A stretch of DNA of 64,000 bases from Daphnia carinata (Eukaryota > Arthropoda > Branchiopoda > Diplostraca > Daphniidae), in assembly GCF_022539665.2 (NCBI RefSeq), contig NC_081335.1, positions 3,472,001 to 3,536,000 on the forward strand, written 5' to 3'. Numbering within the stretch: position 1 is the stretch's first letter; each line of letters starts with the position of its first letter. The notes under the pieces were generated by a model. That model ran no database searches and was not told where the DNA came from. It worked only from the letters and a program-made list of their open reading frames with translations. This document shows positions 35,064 through 49,313 of the stretch, one piece after another. The position numbers and the translations under genes were made by a program.

Positions 35064-38000
35064 TCAGAGGACGGCTCCAAATGCTAAATGAAAGGCAAGA
35101 TCCAAAATATCTTGTGCAACACCATCCTGATGGCAAACATAGAGCTCACGATGTACAGGGGATAGAAACAACCTCCTACGAAATTCGAACAATTTCAAAA
35201 ACGTGTCTCATAAATGAATTAAACAAATTAATTTTTTAAGAAAAGCTTTTACCCTGTCACCCAAAAGCATTCGCTGGCTGAAGTCGATTTCGTTCCACTG
35301 CTTGGAGTCGGCGGAGATTCAGCGACAGTAAATACAACAGATACTTCCTGAAGAGCTACTAAACTCTTATCAGACCAAGGCCCACCCCAATCTGGTCTTT
35401 GCAAATCCACCTGTCAATGAGTTAAAAATTCACAAATCATACCTCACATTTTAACACCAAACCAAAATCCACAAGTATTTACTTTGGCTTTCAGAGTTCG
35501 CTGAAATAAATTGTGAATTGTCAAGGCAGTCTTTTGAAATTGTTCAGTAAACTTTGTGGCTGCATTGAGTAGAGTTGGAGCAATAAATACACCTGTACCG
35601 AAATCCAGCGACAGGTAATTGATCATGGTAGGTCTCGACCCTGGAGTAATACTAATTTGCAACAACAAAACAAAAAAAAAAATGAAAAAAGAAAAGGGAA
35701 CGAAATTTGTGAAAGTAAAACGTTAGAAATCCTTGCAAGGTATAGCAGCATTATTCTTCTTAGCAAAACAGAATAAATGCTGCGTACCTGCTTAGCCTCC
35801 AACTTGGTGTCGAACGCGATATTAAACAACGCAAGTACCTAAATGTGGGCATGTCTGATTCGGGTGACGATGATATCGGACTCGTGCTTTCTGCAATTTG
35901 GCTGAGATTCGTGACGAGTGCGGGATTTTGCGGTCCGTTTAATCTATCCGAAAAATAGAAGGATATCTTTTTCAGAAGCTGCTTAATATTAATAGTCAAT
36001 GAAGATGTACACTTGATTGCAGGATGTTTCCAGGTCAAGGTATTGCAGTTCCTCCAAGAAAAACTGCATCTCTTCAATGAGAAATGTATCAGGATAATTA
36101 TCCCATCTGAAAGAATGTAAAAGAACTTATTACTGAACTCGATTCATTCTTGAAGATAATATTTTCTTGTTACGATTGACTAACTCCTCCAGATTCCAAT
36201 TGAGCCACTAAGAGAATATGACCCTATACAAATAGACAACATTAATTAGACCAGGATCATCATTAATCTAATTTTTTGCACCCCAATAAAAAAAAAACAA
36301 GACGAAAGACGTACCGATCCTACGACTACGAGGAAGGATCGATTGCCATCACAATCGGCGAGGAATACTTCACGCCAGATGATAAGACTGGATAAGCGAC
36401 GTCTATGGCTCATTTCCAATATTTGGTTCCACTTGAGAAACGTGCCGATTTCTTCCAGTCGCTTTCCTGCCATTGTCGAAGCCACCAGATAGCCCTGCAA
36501 GCAAAAAAGAAAATCAATCCTATTCTCTCCCTCTCTCTTTCGAAACGCAAATAATTTACCTGACAATACACGGCCGATCCAGTTATCGTAGCGCATCGCT
36601 GAATGGTGATTGCCTCTTCATCCTGTCGCAAGAGAGCCCCCATGAAAATATAAAAAAAAAAAAAAGAAGTTAGAAGTAATAAAAAAATAAAAAATGCTAC
36701 GCCCATTGTGAAAGAGAGTCTCTTTTTAATCTGACTCGTTATTCTTCCATTCACAGTGACAAAGGGCCATAGATTCTTTTTCTTTTTTCTTTAGCGATTG
36801 TTGTAGTGATATTTGGGCCATACCCAGTCTTCGTAATCGATGGCTTCCATTTGGTTCAGAGTCAGGGTCACGTCCAGCTGGACACATTTTCAGCAATGGG
36901 TTGCCATAAAAACAAATAAAAATGTAGTTGAAAGTAGAGTCAATCCATCGTCAATTTTAACAAGTAGATGGGTTTGATTATTACGTGACTTTCAGGGGGT
37001 AAAGGGAGCCACTGGCCGCAGGTGACGAAGTAGTTGGAGAGTCGATTGAATGGCCGGCTCATGTCGCTGCCGCCGGGGCTAACGCTAGATCCATTTCCGG
37101 CGCTCCTATTGCCTCCACCATCGCCAAACTGCAGCCAATGAAAGAGCGTGTCAACCATACGACGGATCTCATCAGCCCATCGTGGTTCTGTCAAAGCTCT
37201 TTTTTTTTTCATACACAATAAAAATAAATAAATTAAAAAAATTGTAAGAAATCGATAGTTGCAGCTGATTTGTTAAATGTGACAGACCTGCGGATGGATC
37301 CATACTGAAACTGCAATAATGAGGCAAGTTGTTTGGCCATCATCTGCAGTTCGATGTGACTACACCTGGCAAAGAAGAGAAGAAAATACGAAATCAATAC
37401 CATCGGAATACATTGACGCCAGGAGGCGCTGCCTTTTATTGCGGCTAGACCACACAAAAAAAAATAAAGAGAGGGAAAATTCAATACCAAATGGAAGGAG
37501 CTCCGATGAGGAAAAGAACGGACCCTTCGACAATGTAAACCAGATGAACGACCATACCATCCAGTATGACGGTTGAACTGTAACAAATATCAAAAAGAAA
37601 AATCCCATAAAAAAATCAAAGTTAACCAAGATGAAATCCATGCCATCGGTGATTTTCGATCAACAGTATTTGATTGTCGTTTGTTTCTGACTACGTGACG
37701 GCAAAACAAAATTCGTGAACGAAATATCTACCATTTTAACTGTGCGGGTCACGAACACACACAAAACTAAAAACTTAAAAACATCAACCATTAGAGATAT
37801 TTTTAAAAATGTTTGTGAAAGTCTTTACACTCGTAAAGAAAGCCTTAAAAAAAAAAAGCATAAAATCATTATTACCAAGAAGGTGGTGCAGAGCCTGTTA
37901 ATTGAGGCATCAAGTGAGCCAACGTGACAAGAGCACCACGCCATTTGAGTAAAGGATTCATCACGCCGCTGGCCATCGTTGCATTGGTCGTACTCTGGTA

Positions 38001-41000
38001 AAGAATATCTGCCGTCTCGGCAGACGCTTCAGTCACATTCTCTTGACTCAACAAGAAAATCCCGTGAGGCGGAGACAATTCGCTTCCTCCGCTGCTGTTC
38101 GTCTCCTGTAATCAACAAACGCGGGGGGAAACAAGGCGAGTGCAAGTAGATAAAAAAAAAGAAGAAGAACACTTGTAAATATTTCAAGTACGTTCGCATA
38201 TGAAACTCTGCTACCAAAGGACGTCAGTATCTCTCGACAACTTTTAACAAAGACCTCCATTTGGGGCCAATATAATGGGGAGACACCCCCCCCCATACCG
38301 ACAAAAAAAATAGTTACAAGACGTTAATCAAATTATGTTTGATAACAAGAGACACGTGCCTCTTATTAAAAGAAAAACTTTCTGTCGCAGAAAAAAGCAG
38401 ATGTTTCTCTAAACATTTTATCCGATCGATGTGTAGATTCTGAACAACAAAAAACGTTCTTGCTCGGGAGATTTGTGCCTCTGTTATGTGATGGAAGAAA
38501 CGCAGGTCTTATTTTCTTAAACATTTTCAAAGCTACTGGCGCGTTAAAAAAAAAAAGAGAGAAGCTCTCTTCAACAAAAAAAAAAAGAGGGAGATCAATA
38601 ACTCGGCCTATCCCCTTTCTTTCGGCCGGAGAGCACGACACATTCGCATTGACTGTATTATTTTAGAGTAGCTACACATCACTGAACGCAGAAAGAAAAA
38701 AAAAAGGGGGGGAATATACTAATGTTTCTAATCCTAAATGTGGCGGGAGGCGATTCGGATGTTTATGGTCGTGTAACGTTGACACATTCACTCACGAAAA
38801 AAACAAAAACAAAAAAAAGAACAAAAAGGGGAAGGGATTTTCCGGTTCTTTCATTATTGCCCCGCACTGTTGTCTAAAGAGAGCCATCCCAATCAGAAGA
38901 CCGACAGACCACACACACGAGCTAAATCTAATTACATTTATCGATTTGCTAAGCACAATGATTTCTTTTATATCTACACGTTACGACTTTTGAAAAAAAT
39001 GAATGTGGCAAACTTTCACGCGTATTGCGAAATCACGTTTTCTTTTTTTTAAAGAAAATTCCCGCGTCTGGCGGGAAATGGCGTGATGCATTGGTCACAG
39101 AAAAATAAGAAAAGGCTATACAAAAAAAAAAGAAACGCTTTTCACGACACGACAGCTTCTTCTTTTCTTATATGCTGAGACTATGAGAAGCTTATCGGAC
39201 GGATCACGGTCGATTGCCCCAAAAGTCGTGAAAAAAAAAGAAGAGAAAGGCTCCTGCTGTTATTGTACGGATATAATGGAACGTCGGGACCCTACATCAA
39301 CGCCTAACGTTAATGAATCATTTCATCCGCTGGCCCGTCCCAATATAATAGGCCCCAGCCCTGAACATGTGTCTGTTTTTACGAGATGGCAACCCAGCCC
39401 CCTTTATTTTTTTTTTTATCCTTTTCTTCGTGTTGACTAAGCAAAGGTTTATAGTGCGTAGATTCCCGTCTTCTTTAAAAAAAAAAAAATAACAACAAAT
39501 AGGAAAAGCGGATACAAAGCCGAATGTTATACACCACTACAGGAAGATTTCATTTCCTTTTTTTTATTTTTATTATTATTACGCAAGCTTTAGGAGCGAA
39601 CCTGCTTGATATCCGCTTTTTCCTATTGGGTGGGCGTTGTTCTCTTTCTTTAGATATTCCGGGGGAGGCCTAAGACGATCACGTCGTGATTGAATCGCAA
39701 ATTGTGCTGCCTGGCATTACTAAACGAAGGGGGGGGGGGGTGAACTAGCGGGAGGAATGTAACTCTCTGGAATCCGATCAATCAAGGCTTTAAAGAAAAA
39801 AAGAGTGTTTCCGAGTTCACAAGGTGCCTCGGAAACAAGAAGATTAAAAATAAGAATAAAGAACTTACGAAATTCAATTAGAATGATTTTAGTTATTTTT
39901 TTATTACCTGGTTTCGACTGTGGCTCGATGTTGGCCTTCGCCTGAAATTCAATTCCACCTAATTGACATTTAAAAAAGAAAAAAAAGAGAGAGTTTCATT
40001 AATTCAAAAGGGAAATTATCATTTAGCGATTTCTCATTTCCTCTTACGCGATTCCGCCATTTGACGGTCGGATGGACGACATCCGCGCAGTGCGCACTTA
40101 TTAACAGTATTTTCTCCCCCCCCCCCCCCCTTTCATCTTCGTTGCTACCATTCGCGCTAAATTATGCAAATGCCCGCTTGTTCGTGAAAACTGACAACTC
40201 GAGCAGTAAGAAGAGCCACCGCATCATCCATCGTTCCGGATGGATGAACCCAACGCAAAGAAAAGTTCACGACTGACAGGACACTTTTCCCTCCCCCCCC
40301 CCTCTTTTATTCTACTACACGTTTCGAACGGGAATCATATCCAACTACTGTCGAATACTGAACTAATCAAACAAGAAACAAAACTGCTCTAATCATCAAC
40401 TGCTTGGCTAAGCAGGACGGAGGGAAATTCAAACTTGCAAACTTGGCGTGTGCGTTATCGATCCCTAAACATGGCTCGTTATTCGAGAGCTGTTTGCAAC
40501 TATATACGGCCACCAGCGAAACTCAAAACTTGTTCATCATCTTTACTAAAGCCGGGTAGGGCAATGAGGAAAGGGATTCAAGTTGGCTCGAGGCAAACGG
40601 AAACGAATCATCACACACTTGAAAAGTGGTAAGTTCTTTAGTTTTGAAAAAAAAAAAAAAATAATAAAAAAAAAAAATAAATAAAACTTTTCTTTTTTTT
40701 TATAACTTGAAAATTGCCACCCCGTAATGAAAGTTTTGCAGGATGTCGTGCCTACTAGGCATTACACAAGTTTTGAACGGCCAAACGCCATTCAAAATAG
40801 ATAAGCAGCCACGTCAAAGCACGAACGCGGTTAACACTTTTGTTTGCGATCCCCACCGTCAAAATGGCTTAAGATGAATCGCTTGTTTATGCACCTTGAC
40901 ATCGTTTAGGGATCCATTTTTAATGGATATCCTTTTCAATCGATTTCATCCATCAACAGAAACTTTTTCTGAGCCGTTAATCTCTTCCTAAGAACTATTA

Positions 41001-42707
41001 ATCCGCACAACAAACTTTCTCTCAGAATATCGTTTTTCATTCTATCGTCGACCTTCTTTTTATTTCGTATATCGTCCTACTAGATGCGTTCGCGGAAGAA
41101 GAAAAAGTTTCTCACGCGTGTCACGCAAAACACCCGAGCCAAAAACGATCAACATCTAAATGGTCTCTGCATTTTTCTTTTAAACAACAACAAAGAAAAA
41201 AACAAACATTTTCTTCGTGTTTATCCAAGCGCAAAACTTTCTGGAACGCGCGCCAATTTTACTTTTATTCAAAACGAATAAAAACCCAAAGATTTTCCTA
41301 TTCCCTACCTCCTCTCTTTCTCACAAAAGAAAACAAAAATTGTAAACTTACAATTTCACGGGAATTGATGGAACTCAGAATGTCGTTCAAGTCTCGGTGA
41401 GTCACATTTTGGCCGTTCAGCTTCTCTAGCCAATCACCTGGAACACGAGAAGGGATAAGTTGAAAAGGACGAATAGGAACGGTTGCCATGGGCAACAATA
41501 AAGAAAGTTTTAAAACGAAAAAATGTTCGACAATACCTTGCTGGACGTGGGCGAATCCTTGATGAAGTGGACCTCCAGGGGTCAGTTTGTCGACAATGAC
41601 TCGCTGTCTTAGGGAGACTTCACCGTGCCAGTCGACCGATTGTGTAACGCCTGGCACGAATCCCAGTAAAGTCTCGCACAGATGATTAGGGCCCTTGTTC
41701 CTTCTGCCCGTGCTGCCACTGATAGTAATTACAGAAATAGGGGAAAAAAATACAAAAAATTAAAGAGAAGAATGAAAACGTGGATGGATCGATCCGCCTT
41801 TGAGGCTCGTTTCTTCCTTGATCTTCATTAAGACGAAAGATTGTAGAAAGAAAAACGGATGGTATCGATATCAAAGGAAAGGTTGGATAGGGCCAACGTG
41901 TACCTTAACGAGCTCCCGTCCGCTCCACTGGTGGGATGAACTTCGAGTTCCAGTGTGAATGAGGTCCAATCAGACCAGTCATCTGCAGGCGAACGGTGTG
42001 CTTCGGTCGGTAAATACACTCCGGGACTCTCACAATGAGCCATTTCGTTGCCGGATACTCCATCTTTATTATTGCTGTTATTACCGACCGCCCTCCTTTT
42101 CAACAGGCGACTCAAGCGATCTGTGATGACACAACAAAGATTTAAAAAAAGGGGGAAATATTAACCATTCAAAGGCACTACAATTGGGATCTTTCTAATT
42201 TACTCTTCTTTTTCTTCTTTTTTTTGAGAACTTCTTGACGGTCTTCCGAACATGGTTGCCTAGGTGCTGTGTCTGTTGTTGTGGTGGGAACTTGAAGGTT
42301 GCTACTGAACTCTACATAAAAGAGCTCACCCTGATTGTCAATGTGGGACTCCCACACGGGGATGCTCTCAGAACTGGATCAGTTTTGCAAAGTAATTAAA
42401 AGGGGAATTCACATCACACAAGCAGGACATAATCATGTTGACAAGTCATTAGTTACCTCCACGATGAAGTGGAGCTGCAATCCGAGCTGGAACAGCTATC
42501 TGAGTAATCGCTGGAAGTACCAGAGGAGGAACTCGAACTCCCTCTTGCCCCGGCCAACAGCAAGCCAGGGTTTCTTGTCCCTGGTGGCAGAATGACACCA
42601 GACGAACTAGCAACAGCATGTTGGACAGGATCAGATCTCGTGGGCAGTTGCTGATAACGTGACGACGAGTCACTCGACCCACTCCCAGAGTGGCGGTAAG
42701 ATTCCAT
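35064..42707 (-). CDS. INTU: Inturned, planar cell polarity and ciliogenesis effector
   Basis: Exons in transcript order: 42457-42707, 42204-42373, 41904-42120, 41537-41718, 41335-41437, 39908-39941, 37876-38105, 37488-37577, 37288-37365, 36985-37198, 36824-36877, 36560-36622, 36315-36494, 36174-36223, 36011-36106, 35839-35943, 35483-35651, 35253-35410 and 35064-35175. The frame is open for 851 aa. A Ser-rich N-terminus is followed by a PDZ domain (about residues 215-320), then longin-type modules (ILYQS, WRGALVTLAHLMPQLTG, VVHLVYIVEGSVLFLIGAPS). Inturned works with Fuzzy in the CPLANE complex at the cilium base. The end of the PDZ exon and the 34-nt exon are the least certain: they need a weak GTTTTC donor to keep phase. 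The introns around them (38.1-41.3 kb) are unusually long and simple-sequence rich. Confidence 0.82.
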
Positions 42708-43260
42708 GGTTCAATACTCTGTTACAAGCAACAACACTGGGACTCTTCTTCTAAAAGAGGGGTATTCCCTAGCGACCATAGACAATGATGTGTAAGTTAA
42801 CGCGCAGCTAAACATTCACTTCCCGACCACACTGCAAGCAGACGACTACGTTGATCAACTATTAAACGTTATTGCCAAATATGATGGCACATGAATAAAC
42901 TAATCATAACTGTGTGTAATGAAAGTCAAACCCCTAACTTGTTGCTTGCTAATTACAATCAACACAAAAACAAAAAAAAAATAAAATACGGGTCACATGA
43001 CCGTATTTTTTTTTAAAGCCTTTTCTAGCCATACCTTAAAAAAACCATAAAAACTTTTCAACAATTTTCAACGTCGAGAAACAAAGTCATGATGAGCGAA
43101 TAAACAAAAGAAATATCAACTTGATATTAGTAAACTAATAGATAATTCAATTGTGAAATTAGACAAGCCAATCCCATACATCATCTCCAAAGTGCTTTTG
43201 CTAAATATAATTTATAACGTAGCGTGGTACCAAACGAGCAAAACATTCCTTTGATATCCT

Positions 43261-43342
43261 TTATATATATATATATATATATAATAAATGTTTATATATA
43301 TATATATATATATATAATAAATGTTTATATATATATATATAA
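43261..43342. repeat. TA microsatellite with a larger repeated unit
   Basis: Runs of TA are interrupted twice by ATAATAAATGTTT, so a unit of about 35-40 bp is itself repeated. Confidence 0.85.
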
Positions 43343-46300
43343 ACACAATAATAAAGCAATTGTTGTTATACCGCCTGTCCAAACACATAATGAATGAGAT
43401 CGTCATCGTCGTTGTTTGTTCCCTAGCAAATGACTGGGCTAGGTTTCATCAACGCAACGCCTTCCCAGAAAGGAAAATAAAAACATAACAATAAATGCCA
43501 TCAGCCTGTCCTGACAAAGGAAATAACGTGTGGTGTTCGTATCACCAAACAGAGTTAAAGCAAACTAATAAATATTATAATAATTTAAAAAACGAACAAC
43601 AACAAAAAAAAAGGAGAAAATAAATCAAACCTGCGTCACAAGCTTACGTATACAACACAAACTTTGCAGTTGATGAAGCTAACGACACACGCTGTGTTGT
43701 TTGATAGATGTGCGAGGTTCAGTTTATTTATCTACTAATCCTTAGAGCTTACTACCAGCGACGTGAATTTTCATTTTATCTGTAGACAGAGAAAAATATA
43801 TTTATATAAAAAAATAATAATAAAACGTCAACGTGTTCAGGGAAACGTATGAATCATCTCTATTTGCTGCTGCTGCTGTCGTCAATGATTTAATATTTAT
43901 ATATATATATTTTTTTTTTCGTTGTTGTTTCCTTTTAGTATTATTGAAGGCCTAAAAAACCCCGCGGTGTTGACGTCATGTATCGATCGTTCTTTTTCTT
44001 TCACGATCTGTGACAAGTTTTATGGTAGTGTTGCCGAAACCGTGGGCGGAGGCGCCTGGTGGCTCAACACTTTCGATCGTTTTCACATATATATCTAAAC
44101 CCGTTCATACACAAATGTATAGCGAGGGTAGCCATAGTAACGCAATACTCAAATATAAACAGAAAATAGGGAATTATCTATTATTAGAAGAGTCCACGCC
44201 CTTATCAATTTTTTAAAGCCTTTACGTACAACGATTTCATCATACTGCATTTAATTTTGGCAAAACAATTAAACATGTGAAAACGGTTTTGATTGCCGAT
44301 TATGTAATACTAACGTCACATTCGTTATTCTGCCTTTTAACAAACAAAAAAGTTAATTCTGGGGCTATACCGTGCCTGCTTGCTGTTGACCTACATTTAT
44401 TACTACTACATACAGTTAAAAATAGAGACATAAAAGAAGCAGCCGGAAAGCATATCTGTGGGCCATGGCTCTTATTGCACAATGAACACTACACACACAT
44501 ATAGTCTACGGGCATAGATAAATGTGCCTGTGCCTGTGCAGCCGTATACAGCACAATAGCCATATACTGGGGCGTGTTTATTCCTGCAGTGAATGATAAC
44601 AGGGATAGGTATACATGGAACCAGCAACAGTATGGATATAATAAGGGCTTTTTATATGAACGACTTATTTAGCCTATATAGAACGCGTCTAATGACGCAC
44701 AGCATTACTATACCTACTAATGAATGTTGCTTAAAGGCTGAATTCTTTGAAAAGGAATTATAGGCCATTCTTGTAGAGTTGCGTGAGTGATGTAGGTGTA
44801 CGCGTGTATAAATTAGAATCGTATCCTTAACGTCAGCCAACACCACCGCAACGTTATTGATTTTTCACGACTGTGTGGAGTAAATTTCTCAGCTGTCATG
44901 TTGCTCTTTCTAATAGCTCTAAGCTCCAAATCTCAACTCAACCTAAACTCAATCATCAAAAGATTCAAAAATATTTTTTTAAAGCTTTTCTCTGTGTCTA
45001 TTTTTATTATTCACACTTCTTTGCACATCATATTTATTCGAGCTTTTATACGATAACAGAAAAAGGCGCTGTTATTTACGAACAGCGATACAAAAACGAT
45101 AGATATCTATGCAAATATTTACGTATAAAAAATATGCATTTTTGGAGGCATCAATGCGTGCATAAAAATAGTTGGTAAGTACATCTTTTTAGATGATTGA
45201 AGTGTAAACATTCAAGATTGAAGCTTCACTCAATCTACGTGACTTTCCTTTATGCACCTACGGTATACATTTACAAGAAACAGGGCAATATAGGCAGAAA
45301 AAAAAATATATTAAACGACAGCAAAACACTTTTCTCAAGCTGATGGGAAAACTGAATCGATATCACACAGCAATGTATACACATTTATGTTCGAAAGAAA
45401 AAAGGATTCGCGTGTCTCTAGGTATTCTATAAATATATATACGACAGTTGAATAAACAAGAAGACACACACACGCGACCAAAGAAATGCTTTATACATCA
45501 CACATCAGTTAGATGGATGATGATTTATATGTATGAGATATTATAGACATCACAGAACTGCAGTTTGCTCCATCACATACCAAAAAAAAAAGGAGAGCGA
45601 ACATGTGCTGCGTGGGCAAACTTTATTATATACTGAGATTTTTATTAGAGATCCATCAAACAGATGTAAGACCTGACAACGAATGAATAGATTTAAAGCG
45701 TTACATTTTTTTTTTTAGATATTGCACATTGCAAATTCCATCAATTATAGATACATATATACAGAGTAAATCCATGAAGAGCTTTTGCGTGTACAACTGT
45801 TAAATAGATTCTAGGGAAGGCGAATATTGGATGGCTGATCTTATATAATACGTGTTACACAGAAGCAGCAGACTGATGGGAAATACTGCCACCCTAATAC
45901 ACCAACGTCTCTATTCCATTAAATATACATACATATAGAGGGCGATGATGCAGAACGCGCTAGCTGCATGTCAACGGACGATAACGCGGCTGTCATCACG
46001 GGTCGCCTCATTTGGCCAATCTCCTTCTACATATCACAGGCAATGGGCACATATGTATATAGACGAGTTCCATCTATAAGTGTCTCGCTTCCGATTCTGC
46101 TGTCACATATTCAGCCTTTACTATTATGTTCGCCTTTTGTGGTAGTGGCCGGACGCATAAAAGAAAACCAATCAGCAAATGATTTTCATTTACAGAATGG
46201 ACTTACATAAAATATATTATTATATAATAAAATTTTTTTCCCTATACGGTAGACACGTATGATATCTTGGTAGATAAATCGTATCAAAATAATTAAAACA

Positions 46301-47448
46301 ATAGTTTTAAACGAAATTGAAATCGCTCGGCAGAGGTGGCCACTTTGAAGAACCCAAGGAACTGTTTATAACATGAACTCATTATTTCCACCGTTTCTAA
46401 TTGCTATTTCATTAATGAATGCACATTTGTAATTATCGTTACATCTTTCATGTACAATGAATAAATCTACCGCACTTCAATTAAAGCTTGTGTTGAAGCC
46501 GCATTTCACCTAAAAAATTCGCGAAAATAAGGCCGATGCAGAAGTCTAATTTGCATAGTTTTAATTAGTATTCGACATGTGTTGTACTCTACTGCCTGGA
46601 TCGATGTGTGCTGACAGTGTGCACTCATCTGTATACAATACTAATAAAAAAACATAGCTTATATTAAATCTTGAATTGTTTAACGTACACCCAAATTCCA
46701 ACTTACATTTAACCATCTATATTTACACACAAATTAATATAAACAGAGCTTTTAAAATGTACCCTTAATACAATACGCAAATATCGCAGACAACAACACA
46801 TGCACAGCCGACTGGGAAATACACATGTGTTATGTACACATAAAGTCAATTACGTTTATTTATATGCTGGCAAATCCTTGTAAATACACGCTATATAGCT
46901 AATCCTCTTCGCGTGTACTCTTTAGAAATAATTATAATTAGACTAGTTTAGAGACCTGTAATATAATATAACATAGAGACATCTCATGCATGCAGTTATA
47001 TAGATAACCTATAAACAAATGCTGCTCACCCATAAGTCAAACACTTCAACTGGTTTTTGGCGTGCCATAACTGGGCATGGATTCGTTCTATATTTAAACT
47101 CTACATATACAACGCACGCCAGCAGCAGCGTGAAAATAATACAACGAAAAAAAACGTTATATATGTATATATACATCTCTATATTGTTCTTTGTCCATAG
47201 AAACAGGCCTATGCTTTATAGTGTATACGGCCTGCTTTGAACATTGCGGTCCAGAGAAAGACAAAAGGCCACGTTTGATCAATGACTTTTTCTTGTACGC
47301 TCCTGTTGCTGGTTTATATTATTTGAAAAAAAATGGGTGCATGCATAAATGTGGCGTGAAATAACAAGAGATAACCTTCGTCGCGGTGACGATCGTAAAT
47401 CAAGTGTTATCTATACAAAAGCCACGTAATTTATATCGAAGAATTTTG

Positions 47449-47477
47449 TCGTCCATTAGCTAGTCGCTAATGGACGA
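47449..47477. other. Perfect 12-bp hairpin
   Basis: TCGTCCATTAGC and GCTAATGGACGA pair completely around the loop TAGTC. It lies in the presumed 3' flank of the KCTD gene. Confidence 0.5.
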
Positions 47478-49313
47478 ACCAGAGAAACAAGTATACTTAT
47501 GTAATAAATCGCTATATACATATACACATTGTTGTTGGCAGTTGGATTATTTATGTTGTGCAGTCAATATCGATCAACCTAGGTGGATGTTATCGTTTGA
47601 TCTCCGTACGTTTTTTTTTTTATTTCGGGGACGTATTATAAATCTTTATTAAACAGATACGTAATGTACGAATCCCTTTTTTTTGTTCTTGTTTTAATTG
47701 AATTTCAAAATAGCTATTTATACCGGAGAAGAACAACATTGCAATAAGGAAGTTAGCGATGACGAGGCGAACGTCATTACATAAAAAAAATATGCTTCCA
47801 CATGTAATCTAATTTATAGGAAGCCAACGACCACAAATGGTTGGCAATATAATGACATTCTATATTGCTTTGATGGATAGGTACGTTATGTAATTCAATT
47901 TTGTTTAACCCTCGCAACGATAAAAATAGAGTTACAGTCTTGTTGATGTATAACGTTCTAAGCCTTTAGAAACTATTTAATAAGAATGTAAGAAATAAAG
48001 TTACGGGCTGTGATCCTCATGTTTTAACAGTGCAAAAGGCTAAATATAAATTTGTCTGATAAAAATTAGAAACACATCAAATCTTGCCAGGTGTTGGCAT
48101 ACGAGAAGTCCCTTCACATTGAAGACCTCGGCACCTTTTTAATAGCTTTTACACACACAGCGAATATAAACATAAAAATCACGTGCATCTTTTTATGTTT
48201 ATTTGATGCCTCTGTCCTCCTCTATGTATATACAGAATATCCTTCATAAAGAAAAGGGACAGTCCCACAAGATCTAACAATTTTCTTGCCCCCTTTTTTT
48301 TTGTCTTGATTGTGCACACGATCGGTTATATAGACATATAGTTTTGTTTTTGTCTTTGTCTTTCTTTCTTCCATGTATATTCTTTTTCACTCTCTTTGCC
48401 CCGATCAATAAATAACAGCTAGGCCTTTTCCGTACACACACGCGTGTACAACACATTGAATAGCTTTTCCTTCGTTCAGTTAATATGCTGGATAGACAGT
48501 ATATGATTTAATTGAAATGTTATCAATTTTTATTTCGACTCTTTTTTTAATTCGTTCTAAAAACTAAATATTAGTTAAATATATCAAAGATCATATTTTA
48601 GCAGGGCGAACAATTGGGAGGGAAAAGGGATTCTATTTCTTTGAAATATGAGAGGGTCAAATGAATGTCAATTTAAATCAACTAGGCTATAGTTGACAGG
48701 AATAACAGAAAGCATACAATATTAAGTAATTTTTAAAAATTTGTTTTATGGGTTTTTCCTTTTTTGAGGGGAGGAGAGAGTTTTGGAGTTGAAAATCTTC
48801 GATTCGTGGCTTGTTTGTTTGTTTCGTTACCCACCGTGCAAAATAACAATTCAACAGCAGGTAAAATATGCTAACGTATATAGTAACTAGATATGCAATA
48901 AACAGAAACAGCGTAATACAGAAGGTAAAAAAAAAAAAAAATTGTCAAAACAATCGACTCGTTATAACAGCCTATATGCGAAATCATGAGGGAGACACAA
49001 TCATCGTTTCAAATCGATTTCCAGTTCACAAAAACACAACTGATATCCTTAATAATTACAGGTATACATATATACCTTGTGTAAGGAAACGAGAAACGTA
49101 AAAAATAATTTTCAACTATATAATAAATTAAACCTAGCCTATTTTCAATAGCGAGAGGAAGAATATGAATCAATGGCTGCTATAATACGCTTCAATAACA
49201 AAAGAAAAACTCCCTCGAACACAAAATACTTGTAATTTGAATTGATAGAGAATAATGAAAAAAAAAAAAAACATATATAGATTTCTCCTACATTACAAAA
49301 AAAAAAAACGCAA

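Larger units (their letters stand above)
42708..49313. other. Gene-poor AT-rich region between KCTD and Inturned
   Basis: About 6.6 kb with many short ORFs but none with coding character. The left end holds the Inturned promoter. A long 3' UTR of the KCTD gene may reach far into this region from the right, since AATAAA-like signals on the minus strand are frequent. It contains the TA microsatellite at 43261 and a perfect hairpin at 47449. Confidence 0.5.

Noticed and set aside
44010..49101. Many short ORFs in the gene-poor region
   Set aside because: They are low-complexity, overlap on both strands and have no motifs or splice partners.
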